A DNA stretch of 5,721 bases from Chloroflexota bacterium (GTDB taxonomy: Bacteria; Chloroflexota; Dehalococcoidia; JAUQQI01). The notes under the pieces were generated by a model. That model was not told the DNA's origin and did no database searches. It was given only the letters and a program-made list of their open reading frames with translations. This document shows positions 1-5,721 of this stretch, in pieces. How positions within the stretch are numbered: position 1 is the first letter of the stretch; each line of letters opens with the position of its first letter. The stretch lies in contig JAUQQI010000113.1 in NCBI GenBank assembly GCA_030549955.1, positions 1 through 5,721 of the forward strand, read 5' to 3'. The translations under genes were made by a program, and so were the position numbers.

Positions 1-266
1 CCCTCCTCACCGACCCGACGCCCCGGGATACCATGCACAATTTCCTCATTCACCGACACACAGACGGCCGCCGGAAAACCGCGGTAACCCAGAAACGACG
101 GACGAACACCCCGGCGGTCAAACTCTTCCCGGACGAATCGGTCAATTTCGGCCGTGCTCAGGCCCGGCCGGATGCGTTCGACCAGCTTCTGGAGAACCTC
201 GGCCAGGATGCGGCCGCCCTGCCGGATCAGCTCAACTTCCCGATCCGATTTCAGGACGACAGCCAT
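1..266 (-). CDS. map: Methionine aminopeptidase type I, N-terminal part (3' end cut by window edge)
   Basis: This metal-dependent cytosolic peptidase removes the initiator methionine from new proteins when the second residue is small. Only the first 88 codons are present; the frame runs open off the low-coordinate edge. The translation starts MAVVLKSDREVELIRQGGRI and contains the family hallmark FLGYRGFPAAVCVSVNEEIVHGIPG-like block split around residues 58-82, including the conserved His of NEEIVHGIP (His78, equivalent to the substrate-site His79 of E. coli). The metal-binding Asp, His and Glu residues lie beyond the window. The ATG at 264-266 is chosen because homologous sequence begins there. 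No purine-rich ribosome binding site lies within 4-13 nt upstream, unlike the other genes here, but an exact TATAAT sits 10 nt upstream, so the message may be leaderless. It follows adk after 37 nt, the usual adk-map order. The identity is very secure. Confidence 0.96.
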   Translation of the reverse strand, partial: MAVVLKSDREVELIRQGGRILAEVLQKLVERIRPGLSTAEIDRFVREEFDRRGVRPSFLGYRGFPAAVCVSVNEEIVHGIPGRRVGEE

Positions 267-276
267 GCCAACTACT

Positions 277-282
277 ATTATA
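277..282 (-). promoter_or_regulatory. Candidate -10 box (TATAAT) for map, probably leaderless
   Basis: The minus strand reads TATAAT exactly, followed by AGTAGTTGGC and then the map ATG. A transcript starting about 7 nt after the box would begin only a few bases before the start codon, leaving no room for a ribosome binding site. No TTGACA-like -35 is visible at a 16-18 nt spacing (the 17-nt position reads AGCGGG), and there is no TG extension before the box. The site lies in the largest gap of the window and is an AT-rich hexamer in GC-rich surroundings. That supports a real signal, but the weak -35 keeps confidence moderate. Confidence 0.5.
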
Positions 283-303
283 CCCCGCCAGGCCCGGCAC
301 CCG

Positions 304-969
304 CTATCCCGCTACCAGGCGGCCGACCGCCGCCTCCAGCTCCCTAAAAACCTGGTCGATGGGCCGCTCGCCGTCGACTTCTACAAGCAGACCCCGTTGC
401 CGGTAGTGTTCGAGGAGGGGCAGGGTCTGCTCGGCAAACACCTCAAACCGGCGCCGGAGGGTTTCGGGGGTTTCGTCGCTGCGCTGGTAGAGCTCCCCGC
501 CGCATACGTCGCAGAAACCGGCCACCCTGGGCGGGTTCGTTTCGAGGTTGTAGACCGCCTGGCAGTTCCGGCAGACCCACCGGCCCCGAGTTCGCCGCAG
601 GGCTTCAGCTTCGGAAATCTTTATATAAATAACGAGGTCGATGCCGGCACCCCACTCGGCCAGGGCCCCTTCGAGGGCCTCAGCCTGGGCCAGGGTCCGG
701 GGGAACCCGTCCAGGATTGCGCCCCGGGCGGCGTCGGGCTCCCTCAGCCGTTCCAGGACCATCCGGATGGTGATGTCGTCCGGGACGTAAAGGCCCCGGT
801 CCATGTATTGCTTGGCGACCTTGCCGAGTTCGGTCCCGGCCTCGGCCTGCTGACGGAAGAGGTCCCCCGACGCCACGTAGGCCAGCCCGAGTTTTGCGGC
901 AAGCCGCCGGCCCTGGGTCCCCTTTCCGGCGCCCGGCGGCCCGAATATCAGGATATAACGCGGCCTCAC
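304..969 (-). CDS. adk: Adenylate kinase, zinc-lid form
   Basis: This cytosolic enzyme converts ATP and AMP into two ADP and sets the adenylate balance. The product is 221 residues, typical of the long bacterial form. In order it shows the P-loop GPPGAGKGT (10-18), the AMP-binding segment SGDLFR (34-39), the AMP-site motif DGFPRT (87-92), a LID domain with two cysteine pairs (C133/C136 and C153/C156), and [13 protein letters not shown] (162-174), which supplies catalytic arginines. The four cysteines are the established structural zinc site of Gram-positive-type and thermophile kinases. The start is GTG at 967-969; the P-loop begins ten residues in, as expected. The GTG overlaps the secY stop as GTGA, so translation is probably coupled. 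A GAGGG lies 9 nt upstream, inside secY. GRW replaces the commoner GRR at the lid entrance (129-131), which I associate with Chloroflexota. An AT-only run in the codons for the VIYIKI strand (620-632) stands out from the GC-rich background. Confidence 0.98.
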   Translation of the reverse strand: MRPRYILIFGPPGAGKGTQGRRLAAKLGLAYVASGDLFRQQAEAGTELGKVAKQYMDRGLYVPDDITIRMVLERLREPDAARGAILDGFPRTLAQAEALEGALAEWGAGIDLVIYIKISEAEALRRTRGRWVCRNCQAVYNLETNPPRVAGFCDVCGGELYQRSDETPETLRRRFEVFAEQTLPLLEHYRQRGLLVEVDGERPIDQVFRELEAAVGRLVAG

Positions 970-2264
970 TTCAGAAAGCCCTCATACCGGCGCATAAGCA
1001 GTTGCGCCTCGAACTGGCGCATCGTCTCAAGCACGACGCTTACGACAATGATCAGGCCACTACTGCTGATTTGCAGGGCCTGAACGTTCGTCACGACCTG
1101 GGCCGGGTACGGGATGACGGCCACAACCCCCAGAAAGAGGGCACCCGCCCAGGTGACCCTGACCAGCACCCGGGTCAGGTATTCCTGGGTCGGCCGACCC
1201 GGCCGGATGCCGGGGATGAACCCGCCCTGCCGCTGCAGGTGCTCGGCGAGATTCTGTTGCTGCCAGATAACCAGGGTATAGAAGAATGTAAAGGCGACAA
1301 CCAGAACAAAATACATTACCCAGTAAAAAATATTCGCCGGGTCGAAGAACCACTGGATGGACCGGGCCACATTCCGGACCCACTCGGGCTCGGCAAAGAT
1401 GAAGTAGCTGGCGATAGTGCCGGGCAGGAGCATAATCGAGACCGCAAAGATGAGGGGGATCATGCCGGCCATGTTAACCCGCAGGGGGATGTGGGTCGAC
1501 GCCCCGCCGTAGAGCCGGCCGCCCCGAACCCGCCGGGCGTACTGGACCGGAATTCGCCGCTGGGCCTCCTGGAAGAAGACGATAGTCGCGACGGTGAGCA
1601 CCCCGATGGCGGCAAAGGCCAGCAGGCCCAGAAACTGGTCCGTCGCCAGCAACGACCGGCCGACCAGCTGGGGCAAGGATGCGACGATGCCGCCGAAGAT
1701 GATGACCGAAACCCCATTCCCGATCCCGTGCTGAGTAATGAGCTGTCCAAGCCAGACGAGGAGCATCGTCCCGGCGGTCAGGGTGATAACCGCCGCCAGG
1801 GTCGGCAGCAGGGACTCGCCGGTCAGCCCAACCTGCCGGACCAGGGGCGTTGACTGGTTGTGCAGGACAACGAGCTGGCCGTAGCCCTGGAGGGCGGCCA
1901 GGGGGATGGTGAGCAGATACGTGTATTGATTTATCCGGCTCCGGCCGTATTCACCCTCTTTCGAGAGGGCCTCAAGCTGGGGAATCAGGGGAATAAGCAG
2001 CTGCATGACAATGGAGGCCGTGATATAGGGGTAAACCCCCATCGCCGCAACGCTGAAGTTCCGCATCGCCCCCCCGCTGAAAAGGTCGAGCATCCCCAGG
2101 AGCGGACTGGTCTGAAAGAGCTGCTGCATCGCCCGGACGTCGACCCCGGGCAGGGGAATGTGGGCGATGAACCGGAAAATTATCAAGATGATGAAAGTAA
2201 AAATGAGCCGGCCCCGGAGGTCCGGCAGGCGGAGGGCAGCCAGCACCGCCTCGAGAAGCTGCAC
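966..2264 (-). CDS. secY: Preprotein translocase channel subunit SecY
   Basis: This inner-membrane protein forms the pore through which SecA or the ribosome threads unfolded proteins, together with SecE and SecG. The product has 432 residues and a pattern of about ten hydrophobic helices, usual for the family. The first helix lies near residues 18-37 and is followed by the plug region before [11 protein letters not shown] (56-66). Diagnostic segments include [13 protein letters not shown] (78-90), the cytoplasmic loop [15 protein letters not shown] (101-115), [10 protein letters not shown] (236-245) with [15 protein letters not shown] (256-270), and [10 protein letters not shown] (347-356), close to the SecA/ribosome-contacting loops. 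The start is GTG at 2262-2264, only 3 nt after the rplO stop. A GGAGG at 2272-2276 gives 7-nt spacing and supports this start. The stop overlaps the adk start. Ribosomal proteins upstream and adk-map downstream are the standard bacterial context. The identity is not in doubt. Confidence 0.99.
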   Translation of the reverse strand: MQLLEAVLAALRLPDLRGRLIFTFIILIIFRFIAHIPLPGVDVRAMQQLFQTSPLLGMLDLFSGGAMRNFSVAAMGVYPYITASIVMQLLIPLIPQLEALSKEGEYGRSRINQYTYLLTIPLAALQGYGQLVVLHNQSTPLVRQVGLTGESLLPTLAAVITLTAGTMLLVWLGQLITQHGIGNGVSVIIFGGIVASLPQLVGRSLLATDQFLGLLAFAAIGVLTVATIVFFQEAQRRIPVQYARRVRGGRLYGGASTHIPLRVNMAGMIPLIFAVSIMLLPGTIASYFIFAEPEWVRNVARSIQWFFDPANIFYWVMYFVLVVAFTFFYTLVIWQQQNLAEHLQRQGGFIPGIRPGRPTQEYLTRVLVRVTWAGALFLGVVAVIPYPAQVVTNVQALQISSSGLIIVVSVVLETMRQFEAQLLMRRYEGFLK

Positions 2265-2267
2265 GGC

Positions 2268-2747
2268 CTAGCCTCCGACCCCTTCTTCCTTCCGGTTCAG
2301 GCCGAGCTGTTCGACCCGGCCGCCGGCGGCCTCGACCTTGGTCCGGGCGGTGGCTGAAAAGCGGTGGGCCCGAACGACGAGCGGCCGGTCCAGGGTCCCG
2401 TCACCCAGGACCTTCACCGGCAGGTCAGACTTGACCAGGCCTGCCTCCCGCAAAAGTTCCGGGGTGACGACCGTATTCGGCTCGAACCGGTTAAGGGCCC
2501 TGACGTTAACCTCAGCGTACTCGACCGGGTAAATGGGCCCCCGGAAGTCCCAGCCCCGGTACTTCGGGGCCCGATTCGCCCGGAAGCTCATGCCCCGGAA
2601 ATGGGGCGGGATGTTGTCGCCGGTCCGGACTTTCTGGCCCTTGATCCCCTTTCCGGCGTAGGAGCCCTGGCCCGCCGCGTCCCCCCGCCCAACCCGCTTG
2701 CGGGGCCGCCGGGAGCCGGGGACCGGCTTGAGGTCATGAAGTCTCAC
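2268..2747 (-). CDS. rplO: 50S ribosomal protein L15
   Basis: L15 is a 23S rRNA-binding protein needed late in large-subunit assembly; its extended N-terminal arm threads into the rRNA. The product has 159 residues (family usually about 145-150). The N-terminus [20 protein letters not shown] and the glycine-rich [10 protein letters not shown] (32-41) are typical, as are the C-terminal domain beginning [13 protein letters not shown] (76-88) and LPVKVLGDG. The middle is unusual: where most bacterial L15 proteins read something like FEGGQ.PL.RR.PKRGF, this one reads [19 protein letters not shown] (50-68). The reading frame is intact, so this looks like divergence, not a frameshift. The start is GTG at 2745-2747, overlapping the 3' end of rpmD by 14 nt and supported by GGAGG 6 nt upstream. 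Stop TAG is 3 nt before secY. Confidence 0.97.
   Translation of the reverse strand: MRLHDLKPVPGSRRPRKRVGRGDAAGQGSYAGKGIKGQKVRTGDNIPPHFRGMSFRANRAPKYRGWDFRGPIYPVEYAEVNVRALNRFEPNTVVTPELLREAGLVKSDLPVKVLGDGTLDRPLVVRAHRFSATARTKVEAAGGRVEQLGLNRKEEGVGG
2272..2276 (-). promoter_or_regulatory. Ribosome binding site of secY
   Basis: The minus strand reads GGAGG, 7 nt before the GTG start of secY and overlapping the last sense codons of rplO. It decides the non-ATG start. Confidence 0.85.
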
Positions 2748-2925
2748 CGATTTCCTCCACCTTAAGCAGGTATCTTACCTGTTCGACCATGCCCCGAATT
2801 TCAGGCCGGTCTTCGTGGACAACAGTCTGATGAAGCCGCCGCAGGCCCAGGGCCCGGACCGTCCGGCGGTGTCGCTCCGGGTGGCCGATGACGCTCCGGA
2901 CCAAGGTAATCTTGAGCTTGCCCAT
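2734..2925 (-). CDS. rpmD: 50S ribosomal protein L30
   Basis: This small large-subunit protein binds 23S rRNA at the subunit surface. It has 63 residues, matching the bacterial short form (about 60). The translation begins [20 protein letters not shown] and continues with [17 protein letters not shown], the typical L30 helix-strand region, ending [11 protein letters not shown]. The ATG at 2923-2925 is chosen because the family starts here; the same frame stays open further upstream through rpsE, but that extension has no L30 similarity. A GGAGG at 2937-2941 is 11 nt upstream. The gene begins 1 nt after the rpsE stop and runs 14 nt into rplO. The S5-L30-L15 order is the standard spc arrangement. 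Confidence 0.97.
   Translation of the reverse strand: MGKLKITLVRSVIGHPERHRRTVRALGLRRLHQTVVHEDRPEIRGMVEQVRYLLKVEEIGETS
2754..2758 (-). promoter_or_regulatory. Ribosome binding site of rplO
   Basis: GGAGG (context GGTGGAGGAAATCG, minus strand) ends 6 nt before the rplO GTG. It lies inside rpmD, so it explains initiation despite the overlapping genes. Confidence 0.85.
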
Positions 2926-2926
2926 C

Positions 2927-3457
2927 CTAGGCCTGCCCTCCCGGGACGTAAACCTTGACGGGTTTACCCCGTTTTTCGGACTCTCGCTCCGGGTCCTTAA
3001 GCATCCGCAGGCCCTCCAGGGTCGCCTGGGCGACATTGATCGGGTTCCGGCTTCCGAGTGATTTGCTCAGGATGTCCTTGATTCCGGCGAGCTCAACGAC
3101 CGCCCGGACCGGGCCCCCCGCGATCACCCCGGTGCCCGGCGACGCCGGCTTAAGGAGGACCTTCGATGCGCCGAACTTCGCCGTGATGCTGTGAGGAATG
3201 GTCGTGCCGATGATCGGGACCCGGATGATATTCTTTTTCGCCCGTTCGATTCCTTTGCGGATCGCCTCGGGAACCTCCCGGGCCTTGCCCAGCCCGACCC
3301 CAACGTGGCCCCGGCCATCGCCAACAACCACGAGGGCGCTAAAACTGAAGTGGCGGCCGCCCTTCACAACCTTCGCGACCCGCCGGATATGAACGACCCG
3401 TTCTTGAAGCTGAAGCCCTTCCGGGCTTATCCGCTCTTCGGCCGCAAGCTCAACCAT
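2927..3457 (-). CDS. rpsE: 30S ribosomal protein S5
   Basis: S5 is a 16S rRNA-binding protein at the back of the small subunit, near the mRNA entry path, and contributes to decoding accuracy. The product has 176 residues, close to the family norm. The N-terminal double-stranded-RNA-binding-like domain covers about residues 18-82 and includes [20 protein letters not shown] (26-45) and [10 protein letters not shown] (50-59). The C-terminal domain follows, with [20 protein letters not shown] (84-103), [20 protein letters not shown] (107-126) and [10 protein letters not shown] (133-142). Mutations near the VKGG loop are known to affect spectinomycin response and fidelity in other bacteria; this loop looks wild type. 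The ATG at 3455-3457 is preceded by AGGTGGTGAAGG, which starts at the rplR stop codon 13 nt away. The stop TAG lies 1 nt before rpmD. Confidence 0.98.
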   Translation of the reverse strand: MVELAAEERISPEGLQLQERVVHIRRVAKVVKGGRHFSFSALVVVGDGRGHVGVGLGKAREVPEAIRKGIERAKKNIIRVPIIGTTIPHSITAKFGASKVLLKPASPGTGVIAGGPVRAVVELAGIKDILSKSLGSRNPINVAQATLEGLRMLKDPERESEKRGKPVKVYVPGGQA

Positions 3458-3470
3458 CTGCCTTCACCAC

Positions 3471-3836
3471 CTAAAATTCTAGCCCAGCCGCCCGGGCACC
3501 CTCGGCCAGGGCTTTGATCCGCCCGTGGTACTTAAAGCCGCCCCGGTCAAAGACGACCCGGGTTATTCCAGCCGCAAGCGCCCGCCGACCAATGAGCTCC
3601 CCAACCACCCGGGCGGCGTCGGTCTTGCGCAGGCCCCGGACCTTCTCGCGGACTTCCGGGTCGAGGGTCGACGCTGAGGCCAGGGTGTGGCCCCGAACGT
3701 CGTCGATGACCTGGGCATAGATGTGATTGAGACTCCGGAAAACGGCCAGCCGCGGCCGGTCAGGGGTCCCGAAGACCTTCTTGCGGACCCGCAGGTGCCG
3801 CCGGAGCCGCCGTTCCCGAGGGGTTAGCCTGCCCAT
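3471..3836 (-). CDS. rplR: 50S ribosomal protein L18
   Basis: L18 binds 5S rRNA and, with L5, anchors it in the central protuberance. The product has 121 residues, the usual bacterial size. It opens with a very basic tail ([20 protein letters not shown]), followed by the conserved [13 protein letters not shown] (23-35), [10 protein letters not shown] (37-46) and the C-terminal [20 protein letters not shown] (96-115). The ATG shares its A with the rplF stop (TGATG), so the two are probably translationally coupled. A GGAGG at 3849-3853, formed by the last glycine codons of rplF, lies 12 nt upstream. Of its 22 arginine codons I count 18 CGG, 3 CGC and 1 AGG, a strong and unusual preference for such a highly expressed gene. 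Confidence 0.98.
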   Translation of the reverse strand: MGRLTPRERRLRRHLRVRKKVFGTPDRPRLAVFRSLNHIYAQVIDDVRGHTLASASTLDPEVREKVRGLRKTDAARVVGELIGRRALAAGITRVVFDRGGFKYHGRIKALAEGARAAGLEF

Positions 3837-4399
3837 CAGCGCTTCTTACCTCCGGCTTTGCCAGCCTTGCCCGCCTTTCCGGCCTTCAGCCGGACCTCCT
3901 CGCCGGTGTACCGAATGCCCTTCCCCTTGTAGGGGTCCGGCGGCCGGATGGCCCGGACCTCGGCGGCGAACTGGCCAACGAGTTGCTTATCGATTCCCGA
4001 AATAACAATCCGGTTCGTGCCTTCGACCGTTACGTCGATGCCCGGCGGCGGGGTTATCTCAACCGGGTGGGAAAACCCAACCTGCAGGACAAGCTTGTTT
4101 CCGGCCTTCTGAGCCCGGTAGCCGACCCCAACCAGGTCCAGGCTCTTCGAAAACCCCTTTGTCACCCCCTCCACCATGTTGGCAATGAGGGTCCGGCTCA
4201 GGCCGTGGAGGGCCCGGTGCTGGCGCTGGTCGGACTTGCGCTCGACCAGGATTTTCCCGTCCTCAACCCGGACGTTGATGGCCGGGTGGACCTGCTGGCT
4301 GAGGGTCCCCTTAGGCCCGGAAACCGTGATGGTGTGGTCAGTTATGGCCACATTCACGCCCGGCGGAATAACGATGGGCTGTCGGCCGATACGGGACAT
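3836..4399 (-). CDS. rplF: 50S ribosomal protein L6
   Basis: L6 binds 23S rRNA beside the sarcin-ricin loop, close to where translation factors dock. The product has 187 residues, slightly above the usual 175-180. It has two related domains: residues 1-80 begin [15 protein letters not shown] and include [10 protein letters not shown] (25-34); the second contains [20 protein letters not shown] (90-109) and the signature [13 protein letters not shown] (152-164). The extra length is a C-terminal tail with four KAG units and GKKR (172-187). The ATG at 4397-4399 is preceded by GGGGTGG, 6 nt away, within the 16-nt gap after rpsH. The stop overlaps the rplR start by one base. Confidence 0.98.
   Translation of the reverse strand: MSRIGRQPIVIPPGVNVAITDHTITVSGPKGTLSQQVHPAINVRVEDGKILVERKSDQRQHRALHGLSRTLIANMVEGVTKGFSKSLDLVGVGYRAQKAGNKLVLQVGFSHPVEITPPPGIDVTVEGTNRIVISGIDKQLVGQFAAEVRAIRPPDPYKGKGIRYTGEEVRLKAGKAGKAGKAGGKKR
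3851..3886 (-). repeat. Four in-frame Lys-Ala-Gly codon triplets at the L6 C-terminus
   Basis: Four consecutive nine-base units each encode Lys-Ala-Gly, but they differ at synonymous positions (AAG GCC GGA, AAG GCG GGC, AAG GCT GGC, AAA GCC GGA). The repeat is therefore kept at protein level and is not a fresh DNA duplication. L6 proteins of many bacteria end in one or two such units. Confidence 0.8.
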
Positions 4400-4415
4400 C
4401 TCAAACCACCCCTTA

Positions 4416-4811
4416 TTACCAGACGTAAGCGATACCCTCGCCCCCGAGCCGGCGCCGCCAGGCTTCCTGCCCGGTCATGACGCCCTGCGGGGTCGAGATA
4501 ATCGCAATCCCCAGGCCGCCATAGACCCGCGGAATCTCCGACCGCTGAACGTAGACCCGCAGGCCAGGCTTGCTAACCCGCTTCAGGCCGGTGATGACCG
4601 GCTCCTTCTTGCCGGTGTATTTGAGGTGAATCCGCAGCATTCGGCGCGGGCCTTCCTGGTAGACTTCATAGTCTTTAATAAAGCCCTCTTCTTTGAGGAT
4701 TCGGGCAATTGCAATCTTCATTTTCGAAGCCGGCACCGTTGTGGTGTCGTGGCGAACGGCCACCGCGTTGCGGATTCGGGCCAGCATGTCGGCAATGGGA
4801 TCGGTCATCAT
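4416..4811 (-). CDS. rpsH: 30S ribosomal protein S8
   Basis: S8 is a primary 16S rRNA-binding protein of the small-subunit platform. In well-studied bacteria such as E. coli it also represses its own operon by binding a 16S-like mRNA structure. From the ATG at 4809-4811 the product is 131 residues beginning [20 protein letters not shown], matching the family. The centre has [12 protein letters not shown] and [16 protein letters not shown], and the end is the hallmark [19 protein letters not shown] followed by IAYVW. Three starts are possible: GTG at 4820 (adds MVA; GGAGG 10 nt upstream), ATG at 4811 (GGTGG 5 nt upstream) and ATG at 4808. I chose 4811 on family length; the GTG is a real alternative. 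The gene follows rpsN after 25 nt (16 nt if GTG is used). Confidence 0.97.
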   Translation of the reverse strand: MMTDPIADMLARIRNAVAVRHDTTTVPASKMKIAIARILKEEGFIKDYEVYQEGPRRMLRIHLKYTGKKEPVITGLKRVSKPGLRVYVQRSEIPRVYGGLGIAIISTPQGVMTGQEAWRRRLGGEGIAYVW

Positions 4812-4830
4812 CGCAACCACCCGCCTTTAG

Positions 4831-4835
4831 CCTCC
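4831..4835 (-). promoter_or_regulatory. Ribosome binding site region of rpsH
   Basis: AAAGGAGG on the minus strand overlaps the rpsN stop codon and lies 10 nt before GTG 4820 but 19 nt before ATG 4811. A second weaker site, GGGTGG, lies 5 nt before ATG 4811. The strong site favours the longer GTG-started S8; the weaker one favours the ATG start. Confidence 0.6.
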
Positions 4836-4836
4836 T

Positions 4837-5022
4837 TTACCACGAAGCCTTGCGAACCCCGGGCAGTTCCCCGGCCAGCGCCTTCTGCCGGAAGCAAATC
4901 CGGCAGAGGCCAAATTTCCGGATGTAGGCCCGGGGCCGGCCGCAGTTGGCGCACCGGTTCCGGTGCTGAACCGGGTATTTAGGCGGCTTCTGGGACTTTA
5001 CGACCTGAGAAGTCCTGGCCAA
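4837..5022 (-). CDS. rpsN: 30S ribosomal protein S14, short zinc-binding type (type Z)
   Basis: S14 sits in the head of the small subunit and joins late in assembly. This is the 61-residue form that binds zinc through C24-A-N-C27 and C40-R-I-C43; the alternative long form (about 100 residues) lacks these cysteines. The sequence [20 protein letters not shown] is followed by [20 protein letters not shown] and ends LPGVRKASW, an essentially textbook match. The start is a rare TTG at 5020-5022, supported by GGAGG 10 nt upstream and by exact agreement with the family N-terminus. The gene is often called rpsZ or rpsN1. Many bacteria with this form also carry a zinc-independent paralogue elsewhere, which cannot be judged here. 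The 15-nt gap before it holds its ribosome binding site. Confidence 0.98.
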   Translation of the reverse strand: MARTSQVVKSQKPPKYPVQHRNRCANCGRPRAYIRKFGLCRICFRQKALAGELPGVRKASW

Positions 5023-5032
5023 ATTCGCTTTA

Positions 5033-5037
5033 CCTCC
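5033..5037 (-). promoter_or_regulatory. Ribosome binding site of rpsN
   Basis: AAGGAGGT on the minus strand directly follows the rplE stop and lies 10 nt before the TTG start. It justifies the unusual initiation codon. Confidence 0.85.
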
Positions 5038-5646
5038 TTATTCCCGGGCAAAGGGCATCCCGAGGAGCTCGAGGAGCCGCCGGGCCTCGACGTCGCTGCG
5101 GGCAGTCGTTACAATGGTGACCTCGAGCCCCCGGATCCGGTCGATCTTGTCGTAGTCGATTTCAGGAAAGACGAGCTGCTCCCGCAGGCCAATGGAGTAG
5201 TTGCCCCGGCCGTCAAACGACCGCGGCGATACACCACGGAAGTCCCGCTGGCGCGGCAGCACGATATTCATAAGCTTGTCAAGAAAGTGCCACATCCGGT
5301 CGCCCCGCAGGGTAACCATCACCCCGATGGGCATCCCGGCCCGGAGCCGGAACTGGGCAATCGACTTCCGGGCCCGGGTCACGACCGGGTGCTGACCAGC
5401 AATCAGGCTCAGGTCCCGCACCGCCGAGTCGACGGCCCTCGGATTCTGGACGGCTTCGCCGAGCCCAATGTTGAGCACGACCTTTTCGAGCCGGGGCACC
5501 TCCATCGGGTTCTTGTAGCCGAACTCCCGGATCATTGTCGGGACAACGACCTCTTCATAAAGCCGGCGCAGCCGCGGCTTCGGCCGGGCCCCGTCGGTCG
5601 GCACCGGGGGCCGGGTCTCCCTGGCGGTGCGCTCAGTTTCGGCCAT
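5038..5646 (-). CDS. rplE: 50S ribosomal protein L5
   Basis: L5 binds 5S rRNA and contacts the P-site tRNA and the small-subunit head from the central protuberance. The product has 202 residues against about 180 for most bacteria. The family core starts near residue 24 ([19 protein letters not shown]) and includes [15 protein letters not shown] (51-65), [20 protein letters not shown] (91-110), [15 protein letters not shown] (111-125), [20 protein letters not shown] (134-153) and [20 protein letters not shown] (160-179). The first 23 residues are a polar, Pro/Arg/Thr-rich extension probably disordered. The ATG at 5644-5646 is well supported by GAGGTGAT 6 nt upstream and overlaps the rplX stop as TGATG. 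The block at 134-153 is the feature that most recalls Chloroflexota. Confidence 0.98.
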   Translation of the reverse strand: MAETERTARETRPPVPTDGARPKPRLRRLYEEVVVPTMIREFGYKNPMEVPRLEKVVLNIGLGEAVQNPRAVDSAVRDLSLIAGQHPVVTRARKSIAQFRLRAGMPIGVMVTLRGDRMWHFLDKLMNIVLPRQRDFRGVSPRSFDGRGNYSIGLREQLVFPEIDYDKIDRIRGLEVTIVTTARSDVEARRLLELLGMPFARE

Positions 5647-5721
5647 CAGTCAATCACCTCGCCGCATTTTTTACAGTAGCGAACCTTCCGGGGCTTGCCG
5701 GCGGCCTCCTGCAGGAACCGG
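5646..5721 (-). CDS. rplX: 50S ribosomal protein L24, C-terminal end (5' part outside window)
   Basis: L24 is an early-assembly 23S rRNA-binding protein near the peptide exit tunnel. Only the last 24 codons and the TGA stop are present. They read [20 protein letters not shown] followed by EVID, which matches the end of L24 proteins that close with a CxxCGE-ID tail. The cysteine pair (codons at 5664-5666 and 5673-5675) is the second half of the zinc-ribbon-like motif of cysteine-containing L24; the first pair would lie about 20-25 residues upstream, out of view. The position directly before rplE is the standard L14-L24-L5 order. The frame is open to the window edge. The stop shares one base with the rplE start. 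It is too short to stand out as an open frame but is clear from motif and context. Confidence 0.93.
   Translation of the reverse strand, partial: RFLQEAAGKPRKVRYCKKCGEVID
5653..5660 (-). promoter_or_regulatory. Ribosome binding site of rplE
   Basis: GAGGTGAT on the minus strand is a near-complete match to the anti-Shine-Dalgarno complement, 6 nt before the rplE ATG and inside the last codons of rplX. It confirms that the N-terminal extension of L5 is translated. Confidence 0.85.

Noticed and set aside
267..303. Possible terminator between adk and map
   Set aside because: GCCGGGCCTGGC can pair only over three bases and is not followed by a T run on the minus strand.
154..1083. 309-residue plus-strand open frame opposite adk and map
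   Set aside because: Its composition is Pro/Arg/Gly-rich with no recognisable domain, and it lies antisense to two unmistakable genes. Long antisense frames are expected when codons end mostly in G or C.
1300..1345. AT-rich stretch within secY as a possible promoter
   Set aside because: It encodes the hydrophobic run [12 protein letters not shown]-rich codons for Phe, Tyr, Met and Ile explain it.
894..1853. 319-residue plus-strand open frame opposite secY
   Set aside because: It is rich in Gly, Asp, Gln and Pro and low in hydrophobics, the typical mirror of a membrane protein frame. It shows no motif and no better support than secY.
2926..3036. Upstream extension of the rpmD frame (100-residue version)
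   Set aside because: The extension lies entirely within rpsE and does not resemble L30. The ATG at 2925 with a GGAGG upstream gives the normal 63-residue protein.
4176..4982. 268-residue plus-strand open frame opposite rplF, rpsH and rpsN
   Set aside because: It spans three real genes on the other strand, has no domain, and no ribosome binding site was evident to me.
4963..5679. 238-residue plus-strand open frame opposite rplE
   Set aside because: It is a low-complexity Pro/His/Asp-rich antisense shadow of L5.

Overview
The window is a continuous stretch of a bacterial ribosomal-protein operon (the spc operon followed by secY-adk-map), read entirely from the minus strand. In transcription order (high to low coordinates) it holds the 3' end of rplX, then rplE, rpsN (short zinc-binding form), rpsH, rplF, rplR, rpsE, rpmD, rplO, secY, adk and the 5' part of map. 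Ten genes are complete and two are cut by the window edges. Nothing convincing is encoded on the plus strand: the long plus-strand open frames are GC-rich shadows of the real genes.

The DNA is strongly GC-rich. The gene order, the 61-residue zinc-type S14, the four-cysteine zinc lid in adenylate kinase and the sequence style of L5 ([17 protein letters not shown]), Adk (GRWVCRNCQ) and SecY ([19 protein letters not shown]) resemble Chloroflexota from memory. I favour that phylum, possibly an uncultivated or thermophilic lineage, at moderate confidence. No search was run.

The genes are packed very tightly. Junctions are either stop/start overlaps (TGATG at rplX/rplE and rplF/rplR, GTGA at secY/adk, 14 nt at rpmD/rplO) or gaps of 1-25 nt (the top of the range depends on the rpsH start) that contain or abut a GGAGG-like ribosome binding site. 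The one different junction is adk/map. Its 37-nt gap has no good ribosome binding site but carries an exact TATAAT ten bases before the map ATG, which suggests an internal promoter giving a leaderless or nearly leaderless mRNA for map and whatever follows.

Functionally, the products are large-subunit proteins (L24, L5, L6, L18, L30, L15), small-subunit proteins (S14, S8, S5), the protein-export channel SecY, adenylate kinase, and the peptidase that removes the initiator methionine. This is core growth machinery under joint control. I see no mobile element, CRISPR array, RNA gene, terminator or novel multi-gene system. The points worth a second look are the map promoter, an extreme preference for the CGG arginine codon, an atypical middle segment in L15, and small terminal extensions in L5 and L6.
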